Shown here piece by piece: positions 33,739 to 42,491 of a DNA stretch of 64,000 bases (position 1 is its first letter; each line of letters opens with the position of its first letter). The stretch is from Rhodoferax_B ferrireducens_A (lineage in GTDB: Bacteria > Pseudomonadota > Gammaproteobacteria > Burkholderiales > Burkholderiaceae_C), in assembly GCF_031458075.1 (NCBI RefSeq), contig NZ_JAVDXT010000001.1:124001-188000 (forward strand), written 5' to 3'. The notes beneath the pieces are model-generated. The model saw only the letters and a list, made by a program, of their open reading frames with translations. It made no database searches and was not told the DNA's origin. Position numbers and translations under genes: made by a program.

Positions 33739-34055
33739 TAACCAAAATGGCAGATGTAGTGGTAGGGCGCGGCGACGCGGATCTGGAACGAGCTGTTGCC
33801 CGGTACGCTGAACTTTTCGCCTGCGCCGGATTTCACCCATTCCGTGGCGCCGGTCAGCAGGTATTCGCATTCGCCGCCCACGCCTTCCATGATTTCGGGG
33901 GCGCCGGTGTTGAAGGTCAGGGTGGCGGGCAGGATCACGCCCACGCTTTTCTTGGTGCCGTCGGCAAAGGTGATGCCGTGGCTGACGCATTTGCCGTCGA
34001 AGTAGACGCTGGCTTGGGTGGTGACGGTGACGTTGTCGATCTTTGCGGTGGTCAT
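33738..34055 (-). CDS. ppnP: Pyrimidine/purine nucleoside phosphorylase (YaiE/DUF1255)
   Basis: This 105-residue single cupin domain begins MTTAKIDNVTVTTQASVYFD and has the family motifs GKCVSHGITFADGTKKS and the conserved TEWVKSGAGEKFSVPGNS. It cleaves a range of nucleosides with phosphate. The ATG at 34055 has GAAAG upstream; the longer frame to 34244 runs through a repeat and is rejected. The gene lies between two repeats of different families (33642-33738 and 34082-34136). Confidence 0.9.
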   Translation of the reverse strand: MTTAKIDNVTVTTQASVYFDGKCVSHGITFADGTKKSVGVILPATLTFNTGAPEIMEGVGGECEYLLTGATEWVKSGAGEKFSVPGNSSFQIRVAAPYHYICHFG

Positions 34056-34081
34056 GCTGGACTTTCTGTTGCTTACTATTG

Positions 34082-34136
34082 AATTTGTAGCTGCTCGCGC
34101 AGGTAGTACCTGCGCCAGAGGCATATTTGGCTTAAA
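34082..34136 (+). repeat. Dispersed palindromic repeat, copy 3
   Basis: AATTTGTAGCTGCTCGCGCA, then GGTAGTACC at the dyad centre, then TGCGCCAGAGGCATATTTGG. The arms CGCAGGTA/TACCTGCG form a near-perfect hairpin. It lies between arsC-family and ppnP genes, 26 bp upstream of the ppnP start. Confidence 0.75.
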
Positions 34137-34183
34137 TTTTTGACTGGAATGCCCGCCGATTCTAGGGCGGCCGGGCGCTGGTT

Positions 34184-34531
34184 TTACGGGGCTTTGCCGG
34201 CCCAGGCGTCGGCGCTGAAGCCCACGGTGGTGCTGTCGCCCCATTCGACCACCGGGCGCTTGATGGTGCTCGCGTGCTCGCGCATCACCGCCTGGGCGCT
34301 GGCCGCGTCGACCACCGACGCCTGCAGCGCCGGGTCCAGCTTGCGCCAGGTCGTGCCCTGGCGGTTCAAGACCTTTTCCCAGCCCACGGCCTGGGTCCAG
34401 GCGGCTAGCCGGTCGGCCGGCACACCGGCTTTCTTGAAGTCGTGGAAGGTGTAGGGCAGGGCGTGGCTGTCAAGCCAGACGCGGGCCTTTTTGACCGTGT
34501 CGCAGTTGGGGATGCCGTAGAGGGTAATCAT
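34184..34531 (-). CDS. ArsC/Spx-family thioredoxin-fold protein
   Basis: This 115-residue protein starts MITLYGIPNCDTVKKAR, with the single conserved cysteine of the ArsC/YffB family and no CxxC. The central VLNRQGTTWRKLD and the C-terminal IKRPVVEWGDSTTVGF match YffB-like proteins rather than true arsenate reductases. The ATG at 34531 is chosen; an upstream frame continues into folC on the other strand and is not real. It is divergent from folC with 31 bp between starts. Confidence 0.87.
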   Translation of the reverse strand: MITLYGIPNCDTVKKARVWLDSHALPYTFHDFKKAGVPADRLAAWTQAVGWEKVLNRQGTTWRKLDPALQASVVDAASAQAVMREHASTIKRPVVEWGDSTTVGFSADAWAGKAP

Positions 34532-34562
34532 GTCCGGATTATCGTTTGCGACAATAGCCCCC

Positions 34563-35852
34563 ATGCAAACCTTGAACGACTGGCTGGCGCACTGCGAGCG
34601 GCTCCACCCCACTACCATCGAGCTCGGCCTGGACCGGGTCCGCACCGTCGCAGAGCGGATGCAGCTGCGCTTTGACTGCCCGGTGATCACCGTGGCTGGC
34701 ACCAATGGCAAGGGCTCGACCTGCGCCATGCTGGAAGCCATCCTGCTGCAATCGGGCTACCGCACCGGGGTCTATACCTCGCCGCACCTGGTGCATTTCG
34801 AAGAGCGCTGCCGCATCGGTGGCGAGATTGCCGGCGCTGCTGATTTTGTAGCACACTTCGCAAGCGTGGAAAGCGCCAGAGGCGATATTTCCCTCACGTA
34901 CTTCGAATTCAGTACCTTGGCCATCCTGAGCCTGATGGCGCAGTCCGGGCTGGACGTGGCGATCCTGGAGGTTGGCCTGGGCGGCCGCCTGGACGCGGTG
35001 AACATCATCGACACCAGCTGCGCCGTGATCACCAGCATCGACCTGGACCACATGGAATTCCTGGGTAACGACCGCGAAAGCATAGGCTTCGAGAAGGCCG
35101 GCATCATGCGCGCCGGCAAGCCGGTGGTGGTCAGCGACCCGATGCCGCCGCAGAGCGTGCTGGACCACGCCAAGACCATCGGCGCCGACCTGTGGCGCTT
35201 TGGCGAAGACTTCAACTTCTCGGGTGACAAGCAGCAGTGGGGCTGGGCCGGCCGCGGCCGGCGCTACAGCGGACTCGGCTACCCGGGCCTGCGCGGCGCA
35301 AACCAGCTGGTCAACGCCTCTGGCGTGCTGGCGGCGTTGACGGCGCTGCGCGAGCAGCTGCCGGTGACGGCGCAGGCGGTGCGCACCGGCTTGTCCATGG
35401 TCGAACTGCCGGGGCGCTTCCAGATCGTGCCCGGCCAGCCCACCCTGGTGCTGGACGTGGCGCACAACCCGCATGCGGTGGCGGCACTGGCGGCAAACCT
35501 GGACGCCATGGGCTTTTACCCGACCACCCATGCGGTGTTCGGTGCCATGGCCGACAAGGACTTGCTACCCATGCTGGCGCGCATCGGCCCGCTGATCGAC
35601 CGCTGGTATTTCACCGACATGCCAACCCCGCGCGCCGCCACGGCGCAGCACTTGCAAACCCAGTGGCAGGCCCAAAATAGCCGTAAAGATGCATCGGCCA
35701 CGGTGCACGCCGACCCCCAGCAGGCGTTGGCGGCGGCCATCGTCGCCGCAGACCCCGCTGATAGAATCGTGGTCTTTGGCTCGTTTTATACGGTCGGCGG
35801 CGTCCTTGAGGGCGGTATTCCGCGGCTGACAGCCAAACACATGGGCACCTGA
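34563..35852 (+). CDS. folC: Bifunctional dihydrofolate synthase/folylpolyglutamate synthase
   Basis: This Mur-ligase-family enzyme adds L-glutamate to dihydropteroate and folates using ATP. It is 429 residues long. The P-loop GTNGKGST, SPHLVHFEER, the carbamylated-lysine region and the second-domain DVAHNPHA motif are all present. It heads a same-strand run with a SPOR protein, cvpA, purF and gltX. A copy of the dispersed repeat (34842-34894) is embedded in the coding sequence at the stretch ending ESARGDIS without breaking the frame. Confidence 0.93.
   Translation: MQTLNDWLAHCERLHPTTIELGLDRVRTVAERMQLRFDCPVITVAGTNGKGSTCAMLEAILLQSGYRTGVYTSPHLVHFEERCRIGGEIAGAADFVAHFASVESARGDISLTYFEFSTLAILSLMAQSGLDVAILEVGLGGRLDAVNIIDTSCAVITSIDLDHMEFLGNDRESIGFEKAGIMRAGKPVVVSDPMPPQSVLDHAKTIGADLWRFGEDFNFSGDKQQWGWAGRGRRYSGLGYPGLRGANQLVNASGVLAALTALREQLPVTAQAVRTGLSMVELPGRFQIVPGQPTLVLDVAHNPHAVAALAANLDAMGFYPTTHAVFGAMADKDLLPMLARIGPLIDRWYFTDMPTPRAATAQHLQTQWQAQNSRKDASATVHADPQQALAAAIVAADPADRIVVFGSFYTVGGVLEGGIPRLTAKHMGT
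34842..34894 (+). repeat. Dispersed palindromic repeat, copy 4 (inside folC)
   Basis: ATTTTGTAGC and AGCGCCAGAGGCGATATTTC frame a diverged centre. It is read through in frame in folC and so is part of a conserved protein. Confidence 0.45.
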
Positions 35853-35863
35853 CTCTCCACCGC

Positions 35864-36646
35864 ATGGCTTTTTTCAAGTTCCGCTCCAAAGGCTCCCAAG
35901 ACGAACCGTCGGTGGGCCCGGCTGAAACCATCGACGGCATGCGCCGCCGCGCCCGCCACCGCCTGATCGGTGCAGCGTTGCTGGTACTGGTCGGTGTGGT
36001 CGGCTTCCCCCTGCTGTTCGACACCCAGCCACGGCCGATTCCCGTCGATATCCCGATCGACATCCCGGACAAAGCCAAGGTCAAGCCGCTGAGCATTGGC
36101 GGCGCCGATGCCGTGGTCAAGGTGGAAAAGCCGGTCAGCACCGTCGAGCCGGCGGTGAAAGACTCCAAGCTGACCGCCGAGGCCAGCCTTGACCCTAAGG
36201 AAGAGGTTGTGCCGGCCCGGCCCGCGGCCAAGGTGGAAAAAGTCGAGAAGGTTGAAAAGGTCGAGAAGATCGAGAAAACCGAAAAAGTGGCAGCGGCCAA
36301 GCCTGAGGCGAAACCCGAGCCCAAGCCGGAAGCCAAGCCCGTGCACAAGCCTGAGGAAGAAGGCGCCAAGGCCAAGGCCTTGCTCGAAGGCAAAGCCGCC
36401 GCAGCCGATGCCGGCGGCGAGCGCTTCATCGTGCAGGTCGGGGCGTTTGCCGATACGGCCAAGGCCCGCGAGGCACGCCAGAAGCTGGAGCATGCGGGTT
36501 TAAAGACCTATACCCAGGTAGTGGAAACCAAGGACGGCCCGCGTACCCGGGTACGGGTGGGGCCATTTGCCAACAAGACCGAGGCCGACAAAGCTGCCGG
36601 CAAGATCAAGGCACTGGATTTGTCCGCCTCGATCCTGGCCTTGTAA
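35864..36646 (+). CDS. SPOR domain membrane protein
   Basis: This 260-residue bitopic protein has a cytoplasmic N-terminus, one membrane span at about residues 34-52 (LIGAALLVLVGVVGFPLLF), a long periplasmic lysine/glutamate/proline-rich linker with tandem KVE units (KVEKVEKVEKVEK), and a C-terminal SPOR domain (RFIVQVGAFADTAKAREARQ) that binds denuded peptidoglycan at the septum. The folC-SPOR-cvpA-purF order is common in betaproteobacteria. It starts 11 bp after folC. The family includes DedD-like proteins. Confidence 0.9.
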   Translation: MAFFKFRSKGSQDEPSVGPAETIDGMRRRARHRLIGAALLVLVGVVGFPLLFDTQPRPIPVDIPIDIPDKAKVKPLSIGGADAVVKVEKPVSTVEPAVKDSKLTAEASLDPKEEVVPARPAAKVEKVEKVEKVEKIEKTEKVAAAKPEAKPEPKPEAKPVHKPEEEGAKAKALLEGKAAAADAGGERFIVQVGAFADTAKAREARQKLEHAGLKTYTQVVETKDGPRTRVRVGPFANKTEADKAAGKIKALDLSASILAL

Positions 36647-36658
36647 GAGCGCGGCGCC

Positions 36659-37144
36659 ATGGCGGCTTTGGACTGGATCGTGTTGGCCGTGCTCTGCGCA
36701 TCCTTGGTGCTGGGCGCGGTGCGCGGCCTGGTGTTCGAGGTGTTGTCGGTGATGGGCTGGATTGCGGCCTTTGTGGCGGCGCAGTGGTTCGCCGCCGATG
36801 TGGCGGCCCGGCTGCCGATGGGCGAGGCGTCGGGGGCATTGCGTTTCGCTGCTGGTTTTGTGCTGGTCTTCATTGCCGCGGCGTTTACCGCCGGGCTGCT
36901 GGCCAAACTGGTCAAGACGCTGGTGCAGGCCGTGGGCCTGCGGCCGGTGGACCGCGTACTTGGAGCCGTGTTTGGCCTGCTGCGCGGCCTGATCCTGTTA
37001 TTGATTGGCGCCGTCATCATCCATTTGACGGGCCTGCACCAGGGAATCTGGTGGCAAGAATCCCGTAGCGCCGGTGTGCTCACCGATGTGCTGCATACCG
37101 CCCGGCCGATGTTGCCGGAGGCTTTTGCCAAATTTTTACCGTGA
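36659..37144 (+). CDS. cvpA: CvpA family membrane protein
   Basis: This 161-residue inner-membrane protein has about four membrane spans, starting MAALDWIVLAVLCASLVLGAV. The family is linked to colicin V production in E. coli and to envelope homeostasis, with no defined biochemistry. It lies 12 bp after the SPOR gene and 26 bp before purF, the classical cvpA-purF arrangement. Confidence 0.92.
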   Translation: MAALDWIVLAVLCASLVLGAVRGLVFEVLSVMGWIAAFVAAQWFAADVAARLPMGEASGALRFAAGFVLVFIAAAFTAGLLAKLVKTLVQAVGLRPVDRVLGAVFGLLRGLILLLIGAVIIHLTGLHQGIWWQESRSAGVLTDVLHTARPMLPEAFAKFLP

Positions 37145-37170
37145 CGCAAGTCACTCGCTAGGAAAAAACC

Positions 37171-38697
37171 ATGTGTGGAATCGTTGGAGTTGTCAGCAAC
37201 GCCCCTGTAAACCAGCTGATCTATGACGCCTTGCTGCTGTTGCAGCACCGCGGCCAGGATGCTGCCGGTATCGTCACCCAGCTGGACCGCAAGTTCTTCA
37301 TGCACAAGGCCAAGGGCATGGTGCGCGACGTGTTCCGCACCCGCAATATGCGCGGCCTGCCCGGCAATTGCGGCCTGGGCCAGGTGCGCTATCCGACGGC
37401 GGGCAATGCCTACAGCGAAGAAGAGGCCCAGCCCTTCTACGTGAACGCGCCTTTCGGCATCGTGCTGGTGCACAACGGCAATCTGACCAATGCCCACGCG
37501 CTGAAGGCCGAGCTGTTCAATACCGACCACCGCCACATCAACACCGAGAGCGACTCGGAAGTGCTGTTGAACGTGTTGGCGCACGAGATCGAGAAATCCA
37601 CCCGCGGCCTGCCGCTGTCGCCGATGGACGTGTTTGCTGCGGTGCGCAATGTGCACCGCCGGGTCAAGGGTTCGTATGCGGTGATCGCCTCGATCGCCGG
37701 CCATGGTTTGCTGGCGTTCCGCGATCCGTTTGGCATCCGCCCGATGTGCATTGGCCGCGCGCCCGGTTCGGTGATGCTGGCCAGCGAATCGGTGGCCCTG
37801 GAGGGCACGATGCATACGCTGGAGCGCAATCTGGCGCCCGGCGAAGCCGTGTTCGTCGATCTGGAAGGCAATGTGCATTCCCAGCAGTGCGCCGATGCGC
37901 CCGCGCTGAACCCCTGCATTTTTGAGTATGTGTACCTGGCCCGGCCTGATTCGGTGATGGACGGCATCTCGGTCTACCAGGCGCGCTTGAATCTGGGCGA
38001 AACCCTGGCCAAGCGGGTGATTTCCACCGTGCCGCCGCAAGACATCGACGTGGTGATCCCGATTCCCGAATCCAGCCGCCCCAGCGCCATGCAGCTGGCG
38101 CAGCTGCTGGGCTTGCCGTACCGCGAAGGTTTTGTGAAGAACCGCTATGTCGGCCGTACCTTCATCATGCCGGGCCACGAAGTGCGCAAGAAATCGGTGC
38201 GCCAGAAGCTCAACGCCATCGCCAGCGAATTCAAGGGCCGCAATGTCTTGCTGGTCGACGATTCCATCGTTCGTGGCACGACCTCGAAAGAAATCGTGCA
38301 GATGGCCCGTGATGCCGGTGCCCGCAAGGTCTATATGGCCAGCGCCGCGCCGCCGGTGCGCTTCCCCAACGTCTACGGCATCGACATGCCGACCAAGGAC
38401 GAGCTGGTGGCGCACGGACGTACCGTCGAGCAGATCCGCGAACTGATTGGCTGCGACGCGCTGATCTACCAGGATGTGGAAGGTATGAAGCGCGCCATCT
38501 GGGCGGCGGCATCCCCGGCCGCCGGTTCGCCCGACACCGCCATCAGCGGCTTCGATGCGTCCTGCTTTGACGGTGTGTATGTCACTGGCGACATCACCTC
38601 GGACGACATCCAGCGCCTGAACGAAGGCCGCCCGGGCGGCCAAGACCCGGAAGGCGACAACTCCCGCCTGGCGTTGCCCAATACTGAACACGCCTAA
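37171..38697 (+). CDS. purF: Amidophosphoribosyltransferase
   Basis: This is the first committed enzyme of de novo purine synthesis, making 5-phosphoribosylamine from PRPP and glutamine. The 508-residue protein starts MCGIVGVVSN, so Cys2 becomes the N-terminal nucleophile of the glutaminase domain without a propeptide. The QHRGQDAAGI and glutaminase motifs are followed by the PRPP-binding loop VLLVDDSIVRGTTS in the phosphoribosyltransferase domain. The C-terminus is slightly extended past the core. gltX follows 12 bp later. Confidence 0.96.
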   Translation: MCGIVGVVSNAPVNQLIYDALLLLQHRGQDAAGIVTQLDRKFFMHKAKGMVRDVFRTRNMRGLPGNCGLGQVRYPTAGNAYSEEEAQPFYVNAPFGIVLVHNGNLTNAHALKAELFNTDHRHINTESDSEVLLNVLAHEIEKSTRGLPLSPMDVFAAVRNVHRRVKGSYAVIASIAGHGLLAFRDPFGIRPMCIGRAPGSVMLASESVALEGTMHTLERNLAPGEAVFVDLEGNVHSQQCADAPALNPCIFEYVYLARPDSVMDGISVYQARLNLGETLAKRVISTVPPQDIDVVIPIPESSRPSAMQLAQLLGLPYREGFVKNRYVGRTFIMPGHEVRKKSVRQKLNAIASEFKGRNVLLVDDSIVRGTTSKEIVQMARDAGARKVYMASAAPPVRFPNVYGIDMPTKDELVAHGRTVEQIRELIGCDALIYQDVEGMKRAIWAAASPAAGSPDTAISGFDASCFDGVYVTGDITSDDIQRLNEGRPGGQDPEGDNSRLALPNTEHA

Positions 38698-38709
38698 GCA
38701 TTGATTGAC

Positions 38710-40098
38710 ATGACACAGAAGACCCGTACCCGTTTCGCGCCGTCGCCCACCGGCTTTATCCACCTGGGCAATATCCGCTCGGCCTTGTATCCCTGGGCGT
38801 TTGCCCGCGCTACCGGCGGCGACTTCATCTTGCGTATCGAAGATACCGATGTGGAGCGCTCCACCCAGGTAGCGGTCGATGTGATCATCGAAGGCATGCA
38901 GTGGCTGGGCCTGGACTACGACGAAGGCCCGTTCTACCAGATGCAGCGCATGGACCGTTACAAGGCTGTGCTTGCGGATCTGGTGGCCGCTGGCCATGTC
39001 TACCCCTGCTACATGTCGGTAGCCGAGCTTGACGCTTTGCGCGACGCGCAGATGGCGGCCAAGGAAAAACCCCGCTATGACGGCACCTGGCGGCCGGAAG
39101 CCGGCAAGACCTTGCCACCCATCCCTGCAGGCGTGCAGCCTGTGCTGCGTTTCAAGAATCCGCTGGGCGGCGCCGTGGTCTGGGACGACAAGGTCAAGGG
39201 CCGTATCGAGATCAGCAACGACGAGCTGGATGATCTGGTAATCGCCCGGCCCGACGGTACGCCCACCTATAACTTCTGCGTGGTGGTCGACGACCTGGAC
39301 ATGGAGATCACCCATGTGATCCGCGGCGACGACCATGTGAACAACACGCCGCGCCAGATCAATATCTTCCGCGCCCTCGGCAAGGAGCCACCGGTCTACG
39401 CCCACTTGCCTACCGTGCTGAATGAGCAGGGCGAGAAGATGAGCAAGCGTAATGGTGCCAAACCGGTGACGCAGTACGCGGCTGAAGGCTATCTGCCCGA
39501 TGCGATGGTGAATTACCTGGCACGTCTGGGCTGGAGCCACGGCGATGATGAAATCTTCAGCCGCGAGCAGTTTCTGCAGTGGTTCAACCTGGACCACCTG
39601 GGCAAGAGCGCGGCGCAGTTCGACGAAGCCAAGCTGCGCTGGGTCAACGCCCAGCATCTGAAGGCCATGCCGGACGAGGCCCTGGCAGCTTTGGTGGCTG
39701 CCCATCTGCAGGCCAAGGGCATCCAGAGCGATGAGCGTTTGCCGGCTATCTGTGGTTTGTTCAAGGACCGTTGCGACACCACTATCGTCTTGGCCGACTG
39801 GGCGGCTACTTTCTATGCCGATGTCACGCCCAAGGCCGACGAGTTGGCGCAACACGTGACGCCGGCGATCCAGCCTGCGCTGGCGTTGTTGCGCGAAAAG
39901 TTGGCGAGCTGTGCATGGGACAAGCCGTCGATCGCTGCGGCTATCAAGGAAGTGCTGACCGCCCAGGGTCTGAAGATGCCCCAATTGGCTATGCCAGTGC
40001 GGGTATTGGTGATGGGTACGGCCCAGACGCCGTCGCTGGACGCGGTGCTTTTTTTAAGTTTTCGCGAAAAAGTTTTGCAGCGCTTGCAAACTCCCTAA
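38710..40098 (+). CDS. gltX: Glutamyl-tRNA synthetase
   Basis: This class I aminoacyl-tRNA synthetase has 462 residues. The HIGH-type signature appears in APSPTGFIHLGNIRSAL and the KMSKS loop in GEKMSKRNGAK. The anticodon-binding helical C-terminal domain is complete. The ATG at 38710 gives MTQKTRTRFAPSPTGF; a TTG three codons upstream is possible. No strong Shine-Dalgarno is visible. Three tRNA genes follow, among them tRNA-Glu, the substrate of this enzyme. Confidence 0.95.
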   Translation: MTQKTRTRFAPSPTGFIHLGNIRSALYPWAFARATGGDFILRIEDTDVERSTQVAVDVIIEGMQWLGLDYDEGPFYQMQRMDRYKAVLADLVAAGHVYPCYMSVAELDALRDAQMAAKEKPRYDGTWRPEAGKTLPPIPAGVQPVLRFKNPLGGAVVWDDKVKGRIEISNDELDDLVIARPDGTPTYNFCVVVDDLDMEITHVIRGDDHVNNTPRQINIFRALGKEPPVYAHLPTVLNEQGEKMSKRNGAKPVTQYAAEGYLPDAMVNYLARLGWSHGDDEIFSREQFLQWFNLDHLGKSAAQFDEAKLRWVNAQHLKAMPDEALAALVAAHLQAKGIQSDERLPAICGLFKDRCDTTIVLADWAATFYADVTPKADELAQHVTPAIQPALALLREKLASCAWDKPSIAAAIKEVLTAQGLKMPQLAMPVRVLVMGTAQTPSLDAVLFLSFREKVLQRLQTP

Positions 40099-40175
40099 TT
40101 TGCGCGCTATAATTTGAGGCTTGGAAGGTTAACAACAACGTAAGGCTTACAAGGCTAAACGAAGTTGCTGGTTAC

Positions 40176-40251
<76 letters not shown>

Positions 40252-40314
40252 CCAAATCTTTTGAAGAGTTTTTGAGTGTGGAAGTTATTTTTGATAACGT
40301 TGTTCCAAGGTTTT

Positions 40315-40390
40315 GACCCTATCGTCTAGAGGCCTAGGACACTACCCTTTCACGGTAGGTACCGGGGTTCGAATCCCCGTAGGGTCGCCA
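40315..40390 (+). tRNA. tRNA-Glu (anticodon TTC)
   Basis: Acceptor GACCCTA pairs with TAGGGTC, the anticodon stem CTACC/GGTAG carries loop CTTTCAC, the T-arm has TTCGAAT, and discriminator G plus CCA are encoded. Confidence 0.95.
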
Positions 40391-40447
40391 AGTTGTAGCG
40401 CTTGGGTATCGAGCATGTTCATGCAAGGTGCCGAAAGCTATCTACCA

Positions 40448-40524
40448 GGAGTGGTAGTTCAGTTGGTTAGAATACCGGCCTGTCACGCCGGGGGTCGCGG
40501 GTTCGAGTCCCGTCCACTCCGCCA
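40448..40524 (+). tRNA. tRNA-Asp (anticodon GTC)
   Basis: Acceptor GGAGTGG pairs with CCACTCC, the D-arm contains TTCAGTTGGTTAGAA, the anticodon loop CTGTCAC gives GTC, the T-arm has TTCGAGT, and G plus CCA are encoded. Confidence 0.95.
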
Positions 40525-40530
40525 AAATGA

Positions 40531-40568
40531 AAAGCCTTTGCAAGTCATTGATTTGCAAAGGCTTTTTT
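40531..40568 (+). terminator. Rho-independent terminator of the tRNA operon
   Basis: AAAGCCTTTGCAA pairs with TTGCAAAGGCTTT, with a 9-nt spacer, and runs into a six-T tail. It starts 6 bp after the tRNA-Asp CCA end. Confidence 0.9.
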
Positions 40569-40686
40569 CATTGTAGGCTCGCAGTTGCATGCGGGGTGAA
40601 AGATTTTCATACAGTTGTGTTCCTTCCATGCATGCATGATGGCGGATGCGGCAGGTGGATGCAGTCGAAAAACAAGAGGGGATATT

Positions 40687-41577
40687 TTGATTTCTGTTGT
40701 TGTTGTCAATTACAACGCCGGACAGTTTCTTGTCGACTGCATCGCTTCGGCCTTGCCGCTGGTCGATGAGATCGTGGTGGTCGACAACGCATCGCAGGAC
40801 TCTAGCCTGGCGCAGTGTGCCGGGCAGTTTGCCAATGAACCACGGCTCAAAATCATCCGTAACACGGCCAACCTCGGCTTTGCAGTGGCCTGCAATATGG
40901 GTTTCGCCGAGGCGAGCGGTGACTTTATTCTGTTCTTAAATCCCGATTGCCGGTTGGATGCGTCTGCGGTACCCGCTTTGCTGCAGGCTTTGGAATCCGA
41001 CGTGTCGGTGGGGATGGTGGGCGGCTTGCTGGTCAATGCCGACGGGTCCGAGCAGGGCGGCGGGCGGCGGGCCGTGCCTACGCCCTGGCGTTCGTTTGTG
41101 CGGGCATTTGGCCTGAACCGTCTTGCCCACCGCTGGCCCAAATTGTTCTTTGATTTTCATCTGCACAAGCAGCCTTTACCCAATGCCCCCATCGAGGTGG
41201 AAGCCATCTCGGGAGCCTGCATGCTGGTGAAGCGCCAGGCGGTGCAAGGTGTTGGGCTATGGGATGAGGGCTATTTCCTGCATTGCGAAGATTTGGACTG
41301 GTGCATGCGTTTCAGGCGCTCGGGCTGGAAGATATTGTTTGTTCCCTCGGCCAAGGTGACGCATGCATTGGGTGTCAGTAGCCGCAGCCGCCCGATCTTT
41401 GTGGAATGGCATAAGCACAAGGGTATGGTGCGCTTCTATAGAAAATTCTTCCAGCACCAGTATCCTGGCTTGTTGATGGGCATGGTGGCGGCCGGGGTGT
41501 GGATGCGTTTTGCCCTGGTGGCGGCCTACCACACCGGCAAGCGCGCCGGGCGTGCCATGGGGCGTAAACATGACTAA
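40687..41577 (+). CDS. Family 2 glycosyltransferase
   Basis: This 296-residue GT-A-fold transferase resembles rhamnosyltransferase and O-antigen sugar-transferase relatives. The nucleotide-sugar domain begins ISVVVVNYNAG; the DxD-like acceptor loop is LNPDCRLD, and the later SGACMLVKR and EDLDWCMRFRRSG motifs are typical. A TTG at 40687 follows AGAGGGGAT at correct spacing and gives the usual family start, so I prefer it to starts farther upstream near 40615-40636. A hydrophobic stretch near the C-terminus may contact membrane. It overlaps the next gene by 8 bp. Confidence 0.85.
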   Translation: MISVVVVNYNAGQFLVDCIASALPLVDEIVVVDNASQDSSLAQCAGQFANEPRLKIIRNTANLGFAVACNMGFAEASGDFILFLNPDCRLDASAVPALLQALESDVSVGMVGGLLVNADGSEQGGGRRAVPTPWRSFVRAFGLNRLAHRWPKLFFDFHLHKQPLPNAPIEVEAISGACMLVKRQAVQGVGLWDEGYFLHCEDLDWCMRFRRSGWKILFVPSAKVTHALGVSSRSRPIFVEWHKHKGMVRFYRKFFQHQYPGLLMGMVAAGVWMRFALVAAYHTGKRAGRAMGRKHD

Positions 41578-42448
41578 GGCAGCCGCAATCGGTGTTTTGG
41601 GGGCGACCAGCTTTGTGGGCGCCTGCTTGCTGCCCCAGCTAATGCAAAACGGATATTCGGTTGCCGCTTTTTCCCGGCGCCCGCGCAATGCCGCTGAACC
41701 GGGTGTGGAATGGCGTCAGCTGGAACCTAGAACAGCGTCCATTCCCAAGAATCCTGCGGCTATTCCCAACTGGATTTGCGTGGCACCGCTATGGGCTTTA
41801 CTGGACCAGTTGCCGCTGCTGGAGGCCTATGGCGTGCAGCGCCTGGTGGCGCTATCCTCCACCAGCCGTTTCACCAAAGATACTTCCATCGATCTGGAGG
41901 AACAGGTCTTGGCGCGCCGATTGGCCGATGCGGAGCAGCGGATTCAGGCATGGGCGCAGCATCGCGGCGTGGCCTGGACGATCTTGCGGCCTACGCTGAT
42001 TTATGGCTTGCAGCAGGACAAGAACATCACCGAGATCGCCAGCTTCATCCGGCGGTTTGGTTTCTTCCCGGTGTTTGGCAAGGCCAACGGGCTGCGCCAG
42101 CCCATCCATGCCGCCGATGTGGCGGGCGCCTGTGTGGCCGCCTTGCAGTCGCCCGAAGCGGCGAACCGCGCCTACAACATCTCCGGCGGCGAAACGCTGG
42201 CGTACCGCAGCATGGTGGCGCGGGTGTTTACCGCGTTGGGCCGCCGGCCGCGCTTGCTGACGGTGCCGCTCTGGATGTTCCGCCTGGCCGTGGCGGTGCT
42301 GCGCTGTTTTCCGCGCTACCGCAACTGGTCGGCGGCCATGGCCGAGCGCATGAACCGCAACCTGGTGTTTGACCACGCCGAGGCGGTGCGCGACCTGGGC
42401 TTTGCGCCCCGGGCGTTCCAGTTGACTGCCAGCGACTGCGCCCCTTAA
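41570..42448 (+). CDS. NAD(P)-dependent epimerase/dehydratase family protein
   Basis: This 292-residue extended or atypical SDR has the cofactor loop GVLGATSFVGACLLP at the N-terminus. The substrate-domain motifs LSSTSRFTKDT and TILRPTLIYG are present, but a clear YxxxK is not obvious, so it may be an atypical SDR like other sugar-nucleotide or NAD-sensor relatives. The 8-bp overlap with the glycosyltransferase implies coupled translation and a shared role in surface glycan or sugar modification. Confidence 0.82.
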   Translation: MTKAAAIGVLGATSFVGACLLPQLMQNGYSVAAFSRRPRNAAEPGVEWRQLEPRTASIPKNPAAIPNWICVAPLWALLDQLPLLEAYGVQRLVALSSTSRFTKDTSIDLEEQVLARRLADAEQRIQAWAQHRGVAWTILRPTLIYGLQQDKNITEIASFIRRFGFFPVFGKANGLRQPIHAADVAGACVAALQSPEAANRAYNISGGETLAYRSMVARVFTALGRRPRLLTVPLWMFRLAVAVLRCFPRYRNWSAAMAERMNRNLVFDHAEAVRDLGFAPRAFQLTASDCAP

Positions 42449-42491
42449 TTCTGGATGCCTCGCATCTTTTGTGACCTACGAGCAAGCTTGC

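Noticed and set aside
36231..36290. Tandem repeat in the SPOR gene
   Set aside because: It encodes a normal KVE/KPE-rich periplasmic linker common in SPOR proteins and needs no special explanation.
36508..39984. Very long open frame (1158 codons) on the minus strand opposite SPOR, cvpA, purF and gltX
   Set aside because: High-GC genes often leave the antisense frame open. The translation is His/Arg/Gln-rich with no motifs, and the plus-strand genes are unmistakable.
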